Source: Propionispira raffinosivorans DSM 20765
GTDB lineage: Bacteria > Bacillota > Negativicutes > Selenomonadales > Selenomonadaceae
DNA: 64,000 nt
Assembly: GCF_000381065.1 (NCBI RefSeq)
Contig: NZ_KB905840.1
Coordinates: 1-64,000, forward strand
Reading direction: 5' to 3'
Part shown: piece by piece, positions 57,167-64,000 of the stretch
Numbering within the stretch: position 1 is the stretch's first letter
How the letters are laid out: each line of letters opens with the position of its first letter
Program-made: the position numbers and the translations under genes
The notes under the pieces: model-generated
The model's input: the letters and a program-made list of their open reading frames with translations, nothing else
Databases searched by the model: none
Told to the model about the DNA's origin: nothing

Positions 57167-57976
57167 TTAACCCTTTGTAGACCCTGCAGTCAGCCCTCGG
57201 ACTAATTGTTTTTGCCCTAAGACCAGTAATAGGATGGTAGGTAAAGATACAAGCACGATACCTGCCATTGTCGTATTCCAAGAGATTCCTTGATCCCATT
57301 GCAGCATGGCTAAACCAATTTGTACCGTTCGCATATTATCGGTATTGGTTATTAATAAAGGCCACAGATATTGATTATATGTAGTTAAAAAAGCATATAC
57401 CGTTAATGTAGCCAGAGCCGGGCGCGATAATGGCAATACCATCGTGATAAAAAAACGAAAATGCCCACAGCCATCCATACGGGCAGCTTCAAAAATTTCT
57501 CGTGGTAAAGTTTGGAAATATTGCCGCAATAAAAACGTGCCAAAAGCTGAAGCAAAAAACGGCACGGAAAGTCCTTGATAGGTATCCAGCCATTCCAAGG
57601 AACGTATTGTAAAATAGTTCGGTATAATGGTAGATTCCCAGGGAATCATCATGGTAGAGAGAAATAGGGCAAATAGTAATTTTTTATAAGGAAACTCTAA
57701 AAAAGCAAAAGCAAAAGCCGCTAAACTACAGGTAACAACCTGTCCGGCTGTAACCAAAAGAGAAACAATAAAACTGTTTAAAATGAAATGGAAAATGGGA
57801 GCAGTAGCCATAGCTTTGCTGTAACTGTCCGTATAAAACCCTGAAGGAATAAATTGGGGCGGGAAAGTCGCAGCTTCTGATGCAGTCTCAAAACTGACGG
57901 CAGCAGCATATAAAAAAGGTGCTAGAATGAAAAAAGCGGCTGCTGTTAAAAAGAAATAACGAAGGATATTTTTCAT
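57167..57976 (-). CDS. ugpE: sn-glycerol-3-phosphate ABC transporter permease UgpE
   Basis: 269 residues with six membrane segments, MalG/UgpE type. The ATPase-coupling loop reads EAARMDGCGHFRFFITMVLPLSRPALATL (residues 160-190). FILAPFLYAAAVSFE opens the protein. It overlaps ugpA by four bases and is followed by ugpB after 25 bases. Together with UgpA it forms the heterodimeric channel. Confidence 0.88.
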   Translation of the reverse strand: MKNILRYFFLTAAAFFILAPFLYAAAVSFETASEAATFPPQFIPSGFYTDSYSKAMATAPIFHFILNSFIVSLLVTAGQVVTCSLAAFAFAFLEFPYKKLLFALFLSTMMIPWESTIIPNYFTIRSLEWLDTYQGLSVPFFASAFGTFLLRQYFQTLPREIFEAARMDGCGHFRFFITMVLPLSRPALATLTVYAFLTTYNQYLWPLLITNTDNMRTVQIGLAMLQWDQGISWNTTMAGIVLVSLPTILLLVLGQKQLVRGLTAGSTKG

Positions 57977-58866
57977 CGGTAAAACACCTTTCTTTCCAAT
58001 AACCAGAATTCAAATAAAGTAAGCAGCAAAATGATAAAGAATAATATAATCGACTCAGCACTTGCATAACTATAATTTAAGTTAAAAAAGCCCTCTCGAT
58101 AAATTGAATACACAATTACATTGGTGCTTTCGGATGGTCCGCCTTGGGTTAAAATATTAATTTCACCAAAAGTCTGCATAGAATTAATAATAGAAACAAT
58201 AAAAACAAAAAAGCTCGTTGGAGATAAGAGCGGCAAGGTAATGTCGATGAATTGCCGCCAGGGAGAGGCACCGTCCAGTCCAGCACTTTCATATAAATGT
58301 TTGGGAATGGATTGTAAGCCGCCCAGGAAAATAATGATGTTAAACCCCAGACCACGCCAAATTGCTATGAGGGAAACAGAGATAAGAGCCCAATTTGGAT
58401 CGGCTAGCCAAGAAATGGCCGGCAGATGAAATATTTGCAGAAAATAAGCAAAGACTCCGGCCGTTGGATTGAAAAGCATCATAAAAATCATCGATGCGCC
58501 AGCGACGGCAATCGATAAGGGAAAGGCAAAAATCGTCTGAAAAACAGCAATACCTCGCAGCTGCCAATTTGCAATATAGGCAAGACCCAGCGCAATTAGC
58601 ATACCAGGCAATACAGTGTATATTGTAAATAACACGGTTGCCCATAAGCTATGAAGGAACTGCAACGAAGAAAACATGTCGCTATAGCGTTGAAAGCCTA
58701 TATATATTGTTTCTTGTCCGATTAAATCGGTATTGAAGAGGCTGAGCTGTGCTGATTTTAATAAAGGATAGAATACAAAACATATAAACAATAAAAGGGA
58801 GGGAGCTAAATAGGATAAACTTTGAACCAGTTGCAATAGACGCTTCTTTTTTGACGAAATAAACAA
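57973..58866 (-). CDS. ugpA: sn-glycerol-3-phosphate ABC transporter permease UgpA
   Basis: 297 residues with six membrane segments, MalF/UgpA type without the long periplasmic loop. The coupling loop is ESAGLDGASPWRQFIDITLPLLSPTSFF (near 205-230) and TQGGPSESTNVIVYSIYREGF follows, typical of the subfamily. It is the promoter-proximal gene of ugpAEBC. RBS GAGAGGTG lies just upstream of ATG 58866. Phosphate-starvation control, known for ugp in E. coli, cannot be judged here. Confidence 0.88.
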   Translation of the reverse strand: MFISSKKKRLLQLVQSLSYLAPSLLLFICFVFYPLLKSAQLSLFNTDLIGQETIYIGFQRYSDMFSSLQFLHSLWATVLFTIYTVLPGMLIALGLAYIANWQLRGIAVFQTIFAFPLSIAVAGASMIFMMLFNPTAGVFAYFLQIFHLPAISWLADPNWALISVSLIAIWRGLGFNIIIFLGGLQSIPKHLYESAGLDGASPWRQFIDITLPLLSPTSFFVFIVSIINSMQTFGEINILTQGGPSESTNVIVYSIYREGFFNLNYSYASAESIILFFIILLLTLFEFWLLERKVFYR

Positions 58867-59222
58867 TAAAGATCACCTCTCAGATCGCAGTATACTATTT
58901 TTTATTACGGTAAAAGCATAGCATGCTATGCGGATGGTCATGTTATTAATTTGTTAAATAATACTTAAATTTCTGTTAAGGGTAAAGATATAATATAGGT
59001 TGCATGAAAGAATGCTGCCTTATATTACGGGGGTTTGGTTAAACTATAATAGGCGAAGCAAAGTGCTTGAAAATAGATATATTTCAAGAAGGACAAGGAA
59101 ATGTCCCTGAATAGAGCGAAGTAAACACAACAGGATGGATTTTTTTATAAATAAGAAGTAAATCTGGTAATGACAGAGAATTTAAAACTGTATATGAAAT
59201 ATATTTTAAGGGAGTTGTTATA
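58867..59222. other. Divergent intergenic region with a structured leader
   Basis: No gene. On the plus strand a TATAAT at 59045-59050 is followed by three stacked small hairpins: AAGCA/TGCTT (59056-59068), CTTGAAA/TTTCAAG (59066-59088, overlapping the first) and GGACA/TGTCC (59091-59106). No T tract follows. They lie in the probable 5' UTR of the DUF6765-like gene. I recognise no known riboswitch. Confidence 0.45.
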
Positions 59223-60362
59223 ATGCAAAAAGATTTCCATTATGATGTAGTTTATGTTTTAGCACAATGGGCAGGCTATAGTGCAGTTGAATCGGATACG
59301 ATAGCGCATAGCTCACAATATGTTGATGATGCCATTCACTCTGGTGTCGTCAAATTTACCAATGGAGCAATGTTTTCCAGGGTGAGTTCAGCTCATTCAG
59401 CTTTTGATCTATGCCATAATATAAATGAAATTGAAGATCAGTTTGTATGGGTTCCTTTTCATTTTTTACCAGGAAACTTAGGCTTACCTGCTGGACAGGC
59501 AGCGGAACAAGACATGACAGATCGCTTGATTTGCTATCCCAACAGCTATGTAGGTCGTGAAATGATATTGGAATGCCTAAAGCAAAAAGGCAGCCGAACA
59601 GAGCTGCATCGTTTGGGTATTACCCTGCATATCTATGCCGATAGCTGGGCACATCAAGGGTTTTCAGGGATCATCAGTAAAAAGAACCAAATAAAAAATC
59701 TGCAATATAAAGAAAGTGGTACCGGAATTATAAAAACTGTTGATGAATTTATTCTTAAAGCGGAAGATAAAACCCATGCTTGGATCAATAAATATCTGCC
59801 ACTCGGTCATGGGGCTGTATTCACATATCCGGATTTACCTTATGTGAGCGAATGGTCTTTTGAATATGAAGATGGCAGAAATCCAGGCGCCGGAACGGAA
59901 AACTTTATGAAGCGCAATAACATAGAGATTTTTATTGATGCAGCGAACCATATTTATAAAACCTTATGTTTATTCAAACAAGGCACGATTCCTGGAGATA
60001 TTGAAACAATGTTTGATACGACTATTGGGCTTTCGGCGGAACAAGAACAAATTTTGCGGAAAACATTTACCAATTTTACGGGTCATGAAACAGAGGTGCG
60101 GCATACTGACTGGCAGCGAGAAATAAATAGTCATTCGATTCCTGGTGTTGATGAAATTCCAGAATATTATAAGCAAGGTGAAAAATCATGGGAATATCTG
60201 GCGTTGGGAACAGAATTGGATGTTCATCAACTTGAGCAGACTGTCGAATATAGCGATGATTTTCTTCTGTCAGATTGGAAATTATTTCATGATGCGTTGC
60301 AAATTCACCGCACCTATATCTTAAATGAATTGCTGCCGAAATATGGGATTTGTGCGGTGTAA
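59223..60362 (+). CDS. DUF6765-like protein, possible metal-dependent hydrolase
   Basis: 379 residues. The opening MQKDFHYDVVYVLAQWAGYS and IAHSSQYVDDA resemble the DUF6765 family, function unknown. A central GITLHIYADSWAHQGFSG is rich in potential metal ligands (His, Asp, His), reminiscent of zinc phospholipase C/S1 nuclease folds, in which H-x3-D-x2-H elements bind zinc; that comparison is mine. No signal peptide or membrane helix, so probably cytoplasmic. The ATG follows AAGGGAG. It is monocistronic. Confidence 0.65.
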   Translation: MQKDFHYDVVYVLAQWAGYSAVESDTIAHSSQYVDDAIHSGVVKFTNGAMFSRVSSAHSAFDLCHNINEIEDQFVWVPFHFLPGNLGLPAGQAAEQDMTDRLICYPNSYVGREMILECLKQKGSRTELHRLGITLHIYADSWAHQGFSGIISKKNQIKNLQYKESGTGIIKTVDEFILKAEDKTHAWINKYLPLGHGAVFTYPDLPYVSEWSFEYEDGRNPGAGTENFMKRNNIEIFIDAANHIYKTLCLFKQGTIPGDIETMFDTTIGLSAEQEQILRKTFTNFTGHETEVRHTDWQREINSHSIPGVDEIPEYYKQGEKSWEYLALGTELDVHQLEQTVEYSDDFLLSDWKLFHDALQIHRTYILNELLPKYGICAV

Positions 60363-60739
60363 AGGGCTCTTTTATTTTGATGATTTATGATAAGCTAGAC
60401 AAAAGTTCTATTTTTTGTATGAAAAATGAATTTTTATTAAGTATTTTGCAAAACAACCGATAACTATATTGAAGCGATTGGACTGTATTTAGGTAATTAA
60501 TAGAATTGAAGTATCTCTCTATATAGAATTGAATTAAATATTTTATATGGCAATCGTCAGGAATTGGATATAGGATTGAGTGGCATTACGGAGGACGTAA
60601 ACGATGCCCTATAGCCAATTCCTGACAGCCTAATACGTTAGACGTAATTTCTTTAATGCATTATATATAAATATATAATATTGATTTTGCTGTGCATTGA
60701 GGGATATCAATGCTCTTGATTGAAGGGAGACATGGATGT
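60363..60739. other. Gene-free region with a long inverted repeat before the HD-GYP gene
   Basis: No coding region. The notable part is 60556-60626: arms GTCAGGAATTGG (60556-60567) and CCAATTCCTGAC (60615-60626) pair perfectly, then after one mismatch TATAGG pairs with CCTATA. The loop itself folds (GGCAT/ATGCC, TTACG/CGTAA around GAGGA). There is no T tract after it. It is followed by A/T-rich DNA that may contain the promoter of the next gene. Confidence 0.6.
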
Positions 60740-61786
60740 ATGGCAGCTAAATTAATGCCAGTAGACAATTTGATACCAGGAATGATTTTGGCGGATGCGG
60801 CACTTTCACTAAATGGAAAGGTATTACTCGGTAAAGGTGTAGACCTGACACCGCGGCATATCACTTTATTGATAACTTGGGATGTCCAAAGTGTTTTTGT
60901 TGATTCAACCGAAGCAGAGGCTGAACCAGTAGAAACGTTAGCAGAAAGACCGACCGAAAGTCTAGAGTGTTTAGCTTGTTTGAATGAGCAGAATGAAATT
61001 GTTCAAACGGTAGGCGTGAATTTTGATATTGTTCGTAAATTTGATATTATTCCGGTTGCACAGATAAGAAATTCAGTGCAGCTTATTTGTTCGGCAATTA
61101 GTCCGGTTCATAGTTTTGAAGTGATGAATGCCTTACTTATTAACCAAGCGACATTGACCGACTTTATTCCTCGTCATTCTGTTATGGTAGCTTACTTTTC
61201 GGGGATGATTGCTCATCAGCTAAAGTGGAGTGAAGCTGATATTGCGGGCGTTGTCATGGCAAGTTTGTTGCATGACATAGGAAATTTATCAATGCATTCA
61301 ATTGATGATTTGCGGATAAAAACTGATTTTGCAAAAACAGCAGCGTTGCTAAAAAAGACACAAGGCCTTTCCAATCAGGTTATTTTGGGGATTGTACAGC
61401 ATCGAGAACGTTCGGATGGTGGTGGGTATCCAACTGGTGCACAAGGCGATAAGATTCACCCTTATGCCAGAGTCATTGGTGTAGCTGATTTTTTTCATAA
61501 TGTAGCTTATAAGGATACGTGTAATAATCCATTTCCTGTCTTAGATACGCTTACGGCAGGTATGTTTGATAAATTTGATTTGAAAATTTGCATGATTTTT
61601 ATTGGACAAATAAAGAACAGCTTGCTTAACAATCGGATTATGCTTTCGAATGGAAAAGAAGCGCAAATCGTCTTTTTTAATTCTAGTGCCTATAGTTTAC
61701 CGATTGTAAAAACGTTGGATGGAGAATTTATTGATTTATCCAAAAATCCAAATATTCATATTGCAAAAATGATATCACCATTTTGA
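60740..61786 (+). CDS. Degenerate HD-GYP domain protein
   Basis: 348 residues. N-terminal part (to about 80) resembles the domain often preceding HD-GYP (MPVDNLIPGMILADAALSLNGKVLLGKG); the HD-GYP region follows from about 165: ASLLHDIGN near 180 and VQHRERSDGGGYP near 228. Active c-di-GMP phosphodiesterases have HDIGK and HHExxDGxGYP; here the Lys is Asn and the second His is Arg, so metal binding and catalysis may be impaired. It may be a binding-only c-di-GMP protein. The start is ATG 60740 with AAGGGAGA nine bases upstream. Confidence 0.8.
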   Translation: MAAKLMPVDNLIPGMILADAALSLNGKVLLGKGVDLTPRHITLLITWDVQSVFVDSTEAEAEPVETLAERPTESLECLACLNEQNEIVQTVGVNFDIVRKFDIIPVAQIRNSVQLICSAISPVHSFEVMNALLINQATLTDFIPRHSVMVAYFSGMIAHQLKWSEADIAGVVMASLLHDIGNLSMHSIDDLRIKTDFAKTAALLKKTQGLSNQVILGIVQHRERSDGGGYPTGAQGDKIHPYARVIGVADFFHNVAYKDTCNNPFPVLDTLTAGMFDKFDLKICMIFIGQIKNSLLNNRIMLSNGKEAQIVFFNSSAYSLPIVKTLDGEFIDLSKNPNIHIAKMISPF

Positions 61787-61825
61787 TAATTCATTTTAGT
61801 AGATACCGTAAGGTGTAGTGAAACT

Positions 61826-61872
61826 AAAAAAGATAACTCATAATTCTTTTATAGAATGCGAGTTATCTTTTT
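61826..61872. terminator. Bidirectional terminator between the HD-GYP and tetR genes
   Basis: AAAAAGATAACTC (61826-61838) pairs with GAGTTATCTTTTT (61860-61872), with an inner ATTC/GAAT stem. Confidence 0.9.
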
Positions 61873-61873
61873 G

Positions 61874-62473
61874 TTATTTATGTTCTTTTTTTTGTAGTGC
61901 GCCTTGAATGCCTAACAGTAAGGTCTGTATTACTTTGTTAACGAATCGATCATTCACTGGTTCATGCGTTATTAATAATCGATAAAAGATTGGGGCATAA
62001 ATCAAATCAATTGATAACTCAATATCGATATCTGCCCTAAATTCACCCGAGGCAATGCCTCGTTTTAAAATATGATGAGAATCAAGACGACGTGGCTTGA
62101 AATAGCGTTGTAAGTAAGCTTCTGCCAGGCCGGTATCGGATTGTCCATGACCAATTAAGGCGGTTAAGATTTTACCTTCGTGCGTATTTAAAAAATTTGC
62201 CAAGTTTGTTGCCTGCAGCGTAATATCTTTAATCGCTGAGCCAGTATCAGGCGGCGGAAGTTTTGCCGAAGCCGTTGCCATAAAGCTGTCCATGATTACC
62301 GCGGCTTTATTTGGCCACCATTTATAGATTGTGGCTTTACTAACTTTGGCTCGTTCCGCTATTTTATCAACGGTTATCGCAGCAAAATTATTTTCGAGCA
62401 GTAAATCATAGGAAGCGGCTAGTATAGCTTGTTCTGTCTGTGCACTACGGGGGCGTCCAGTTTTTTTATTCAA
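61874..62473 (-). CDS. TetR family repressor of the adjacent MFS transporter
   Basis: About 199 residues. The N-terminal helix-turn-helix reads AILAASYDLLLENNFAAITVDKIAERAKVSKATIYKWWPNKAAVIMDSF, as usual for TetR proteins; the C-terminal domain resembles the TetR_C_11-like ligand domain. The start is TTG 62473, six bases after GGGAGGT; an upstream in-frame TTG at 62488 precedes that site. Divergent from the MFS gene around a large inverted repeat, so it probably represses both and responds to a transported drug-like compound. Confidence 0.88.
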   Translation of the reverse strand: MNKKTGRPRSAQTEQAILAASYDLLLENNFAAITVDKIAERAKVSKATIYKWWPNKAAVIMDSFMATASAKLPPPDTGSAIKDITLQATNLANFLNTHEGKILTALIGHGQSDTGLAEAYLQRYFKPRRLDSHHILKRGIASGEFRADIDIELSIDLIYAPIFYRLLITHEPVNDRFVNKVIQTLLLGIQGALQKKEHK

Positions 62474-62563
62474 TAAAATACCTCCCAATTTATGGCCTGT
62501 ATTATAAAACTATACGTACATTATATAAAATAAAATTAAATTTGGGAAGCGAATAAAAAAAAC

Positions 62564-62626
62564 TTTACAAAACTGAACGTTTAGTTTATTATTAAATTAA
62601 TAAAACTAAACGTTCAGTTTTGTAAA
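62564..62626. promoter_or_regulatory. TetR operator, long perfect inverted repeat
   Basis: Two perfect 24-bp arms, 62564-62587 and 62603-62626, separated by 15 bp. Each arm contains its own near-palindrome AACTGAACGTTTAGTT, so the region is two TetR-type operator sites in mirror orientation between the divergent genes. It overlaps the likely promoters of both. Confidence 0.9.
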
Positions 62627-62655
62627 AGAAATAATAATGAATAGAGGTAGGAATA

Positions 62656-63846
62656 ATGAATATAAAATCTCAGGAAAATCAAAAAATTCCGCAGTGGTTG
62701 ATGCTTATGCTGGCAATAGCCTGTGGTGTTATTGTAGCAAATTTATATTTTGCGCAGCCGCTCATCGGACCAATCAGCCTGGCGTTAGGCATTTCACCAC
62801 AGCTATCAGGAATGATTGTTACGTTGACACAAATTGGTTATGGACTAGGGCTTCTGTTTATCGTGCCGCTGAGTGATCTGATCGAAAATAGAAAATTAAT
62901 TTTGTCCGTATTGGTGATTCTGTTACTGGCATTGCTGGCTCTCGTCGTAATTCCAACAGCAAGCATATTTTTCATCGCATCTTTTTTTATTGGAATAGGT
63001 GCTGTTGCTGTTCAAATTTTAGTTCCGTATGCGGCGTATCTCAGCTCCGATGAGCAACGCGGACGGGCTGTAGGAAATGTAATGAGTGGTTTATTATTTG
63101 GTATTATGCTGGCCAGACCAGTAGCCAGCTTTATTACGGCAGCCTGGGATTGGAATGCAGTTTTTATTTTAGCGGCAGTTTTGATTGTATTGATCATGGT
63201 CATGCTTAGAAAATATCTTCCTGAACGAAAGCCAGTACCTACGATGAAGTATGGACAACTGATCAAATCGTTATGGGGCCTTTTTACAACAATTTCTATT
63301 TTAAGACGTCGTGCCATCTACCAAGCGTTTTTATTCAGTGCCTTTAGTCTTTTTTGGACTGTTATGCCTTTGTGGCTGGTAGATGCGTTTGCTTTATCAC
63401 AAAATGGTATAGCTTTGTTTTCTTTAGCTGGAGTTGCTGGTGCGCTTGCCGCTCCAATTGCGGGAAGACTTGCTGACCGAGGCTGGACACGTTGCTTGAC
63501 GGGGGCAGCTTTTATACTTGGATCATTCGCCTTTTTGTTAACACATTTTTTGCAAGATACGGTTTTTGCTTTACCTATTTTGGTTGTGGCTGCTATTGTG
63601 TTAGATATGGCGGTTTCTGGAAATTTAATTTTAGGACAGCGAGCTATTTATTCTTTGGGAAGTGAAATACGAGGTCGGTTGAATGGTATTTTTATGGCAA
63701 TATTTTTCCTCGGTGGAGCGGTTGGTTCTGCTATAGGCGGCTGGTCTTATGCACAGTATGGATGGTTTTTTACATCTATAATTGGGCTGAGCATGCCGCT
63801 GGCTGCCTTTGTTTATTATCTTACAGAACAAAAAAATAAAGCATGA
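62656..63846 (+). CDS. MFS transporter, drug-efflux-like
   Basis: 396 residues with 12 predicted membrane helices. MFS motifs are seen in the loop after helix 2 (LFIVPLSDLIENRKLIL, a motif A variant) and its second-half counterpart AAPIAGRLADRGWTR. ANLYFAQPLIGPISLALGIS in helix 1-2 is typical of the YnfM/YgaY-like efflux group. The divergent TetR regulator supports inducible export of a toxic compound, but the substrate is unknown. RBS AGAGGTAGG precedes ATG 62656. A terminator follows. Confidence 0.88.
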   Translation: MNIKSQENQKIPQWLMLMLAIACGVIVANLYFAQPLIGPISLALGISPQLSGMIVTLTQIGYGLGLLFIVPLSDLIENRKLILSVLVILLLALLALVVIPTASIFFIASFFIGIGAVAVQILVPYAAYLSSDEQRGRAVGNVMSGLLFGIMLARPVASFITAAWDWNAVFILAAVLIVLIMVMLRKYLPERKPVPTMKYGQLIKSLWGLFTTISILRRRAIYQAFLFSAFSLFWTVMPLWLVDAFALSQNGIALFSLAGVAGALAAPIAGRLADRGWTRCLTGAAFILGSFAFLLTHFLQDTVFALPILVVAAIVLDMAVSGNLILGQRAIYSLGSEIRGRLNGIFMAIFFLGGAVGSAIGGWSYAQYGWFFTSIIGLSMPLAAFVYYLTEQKNKA

Positions 63847-63885
63847 ACAATTTTTCCCTGCTATAAACGATATCTTTATACAACA

Positions 63886-63933
63886 AGGGCTGTGCAGCCG
63901 CAGATTTATTTGCAGATGTACAGCCTCTTTTTT
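63886..63933 (+). terminator. Terminator after the MFS gene
   Basis: GGCTGT (63888-63893) pairs with ACAGCC (63920-63925), an inner TGCA stem adds to it, and a T tract follows. The remaining bases to 64000 show nothing assignable. Confidence 0.8.
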
Positions 63934-64000
63934 ATTTGGTGTGTTTAAGTTTTTGATGGGCAAAATCCAAAATAGGTTTTTCCAGGTAGTACCACGATAA

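Noticed and set aside
60363-60739. c-di-GMP riboswitch before the HD-GYP gene
   Set aside because: No GEMM-I or GEMM-II core sequence; only a long inverted repeat is present.
63809-64000. Open frame running off the window end
   Set aside because: It overlaps the MFS 3' end in another frame and spans the terminator hairpin; no ribosome site.

Overview
The window reads as chromosome of an anaerobic, low-GC, Gram-negative-type Firmicute, most likely a Negativicute (Sporomusa/Pelosinus-like). The reasons are Firmicute-style ribosome sites, SufCBDSU with SufU rather than SufA/E, many amino-acid ABC systems, a lipid phosphoethanolamine-transferase-type enzyme and UgpABCE typical of diderms, and an iron-only nitrogenase with the NifI1/NifI2 switch. 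The taxonomic placement is inference; no rRNA, tRNA or CRISPR array was seen.

Layout. 1-0.28 kb: 3' end of an IS200/IS605-type element. 0.3-1.5 kb: padR and phenolic acid decarboxylase padC, divergent around a perfect PadR operator. 1.6-7.5 kb: radical SAM protein, a fused Fe-S/molybdopterin xanthine-dehydrogenase-type hydroxylase behind an attenuator-like leader, an AraM/EgsA glycerol-1-phosphate dehydrogenase behind a second leader, and a small HD protein. 7.8-18.7 kb: an amino-acid ABC operon, two chemoreceptors, LysP, an orphan binding protein and homocysteine S-methyltransferase.

18.7-25 kb: the Fe-only nitrogenase operon anfH-nifI1-nifI2-anfD-anfG-anfK, followed by a small HEPN-like gene. 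AnfD keeps the P-cluster cysteines (49, 75, 138) and cofactor ligands (C257, H423) at the positions I recall for Azotobacter AnfD. The roughly 750-bp leader carries a promoter, an intrinsic terminator and two near-identical copies of a pseudoknot-capable element. I recognise no known riboswitch in it, and it is the strongest candidate here for an undescribed regulatory system. Cofactor assembly genes (nifB and others) and anfA/anfO/anfR are not in the window.

25-35 kb: a glutamine amidotransferase, a flavin-oxidoreductase-like protein, fumarase, DUF2000 and AraC genes, a permease, a bis-histidine membrane protein with a cysteine-free AhpD-like partner, PhoH-type ATPase, YitT-like protein, a PAS/HTH regulator and a divergent deformylase. 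35.8-40.8 kb: sufCBDSU. 41-42.4 kb: two tandemly duplicated, unrecognised proteins ending in Asp-Cys-(Thr/Ser)-Val, duplicated together with their upstream DNA. 42.7-50.2 kb: a sulfur-amino-acid island with a MerR regulator, a MerR-type promoter with a 19-bp spacer, two methionine-gamma-lyase-type enzymes, a QueG-like Fe-S protein, a Sel1-repeat protein and an amino-acid ABC importer. 50.6-58.9 kb: a permease, the phosphoethanolamine transferase, glycerophosphodiesterase and the Ugp importer, which together suggest phospholipid head-group turnover. 59-64 kb: a DUF6765-like protein, a degenerate HD-GYP protein and a TetR/MFS pair around a 24-bp inverted-repeat operator.

Functional themes are nitrogen fixation with Mo-independent nitrogenase, Fe-S cluster supply, and import and breakdown of amino acids (notably sulfur amino acids). 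Many genes sit behind short leaders containing intrinsic terminators, so regulation by attenuation looks common in this genome.
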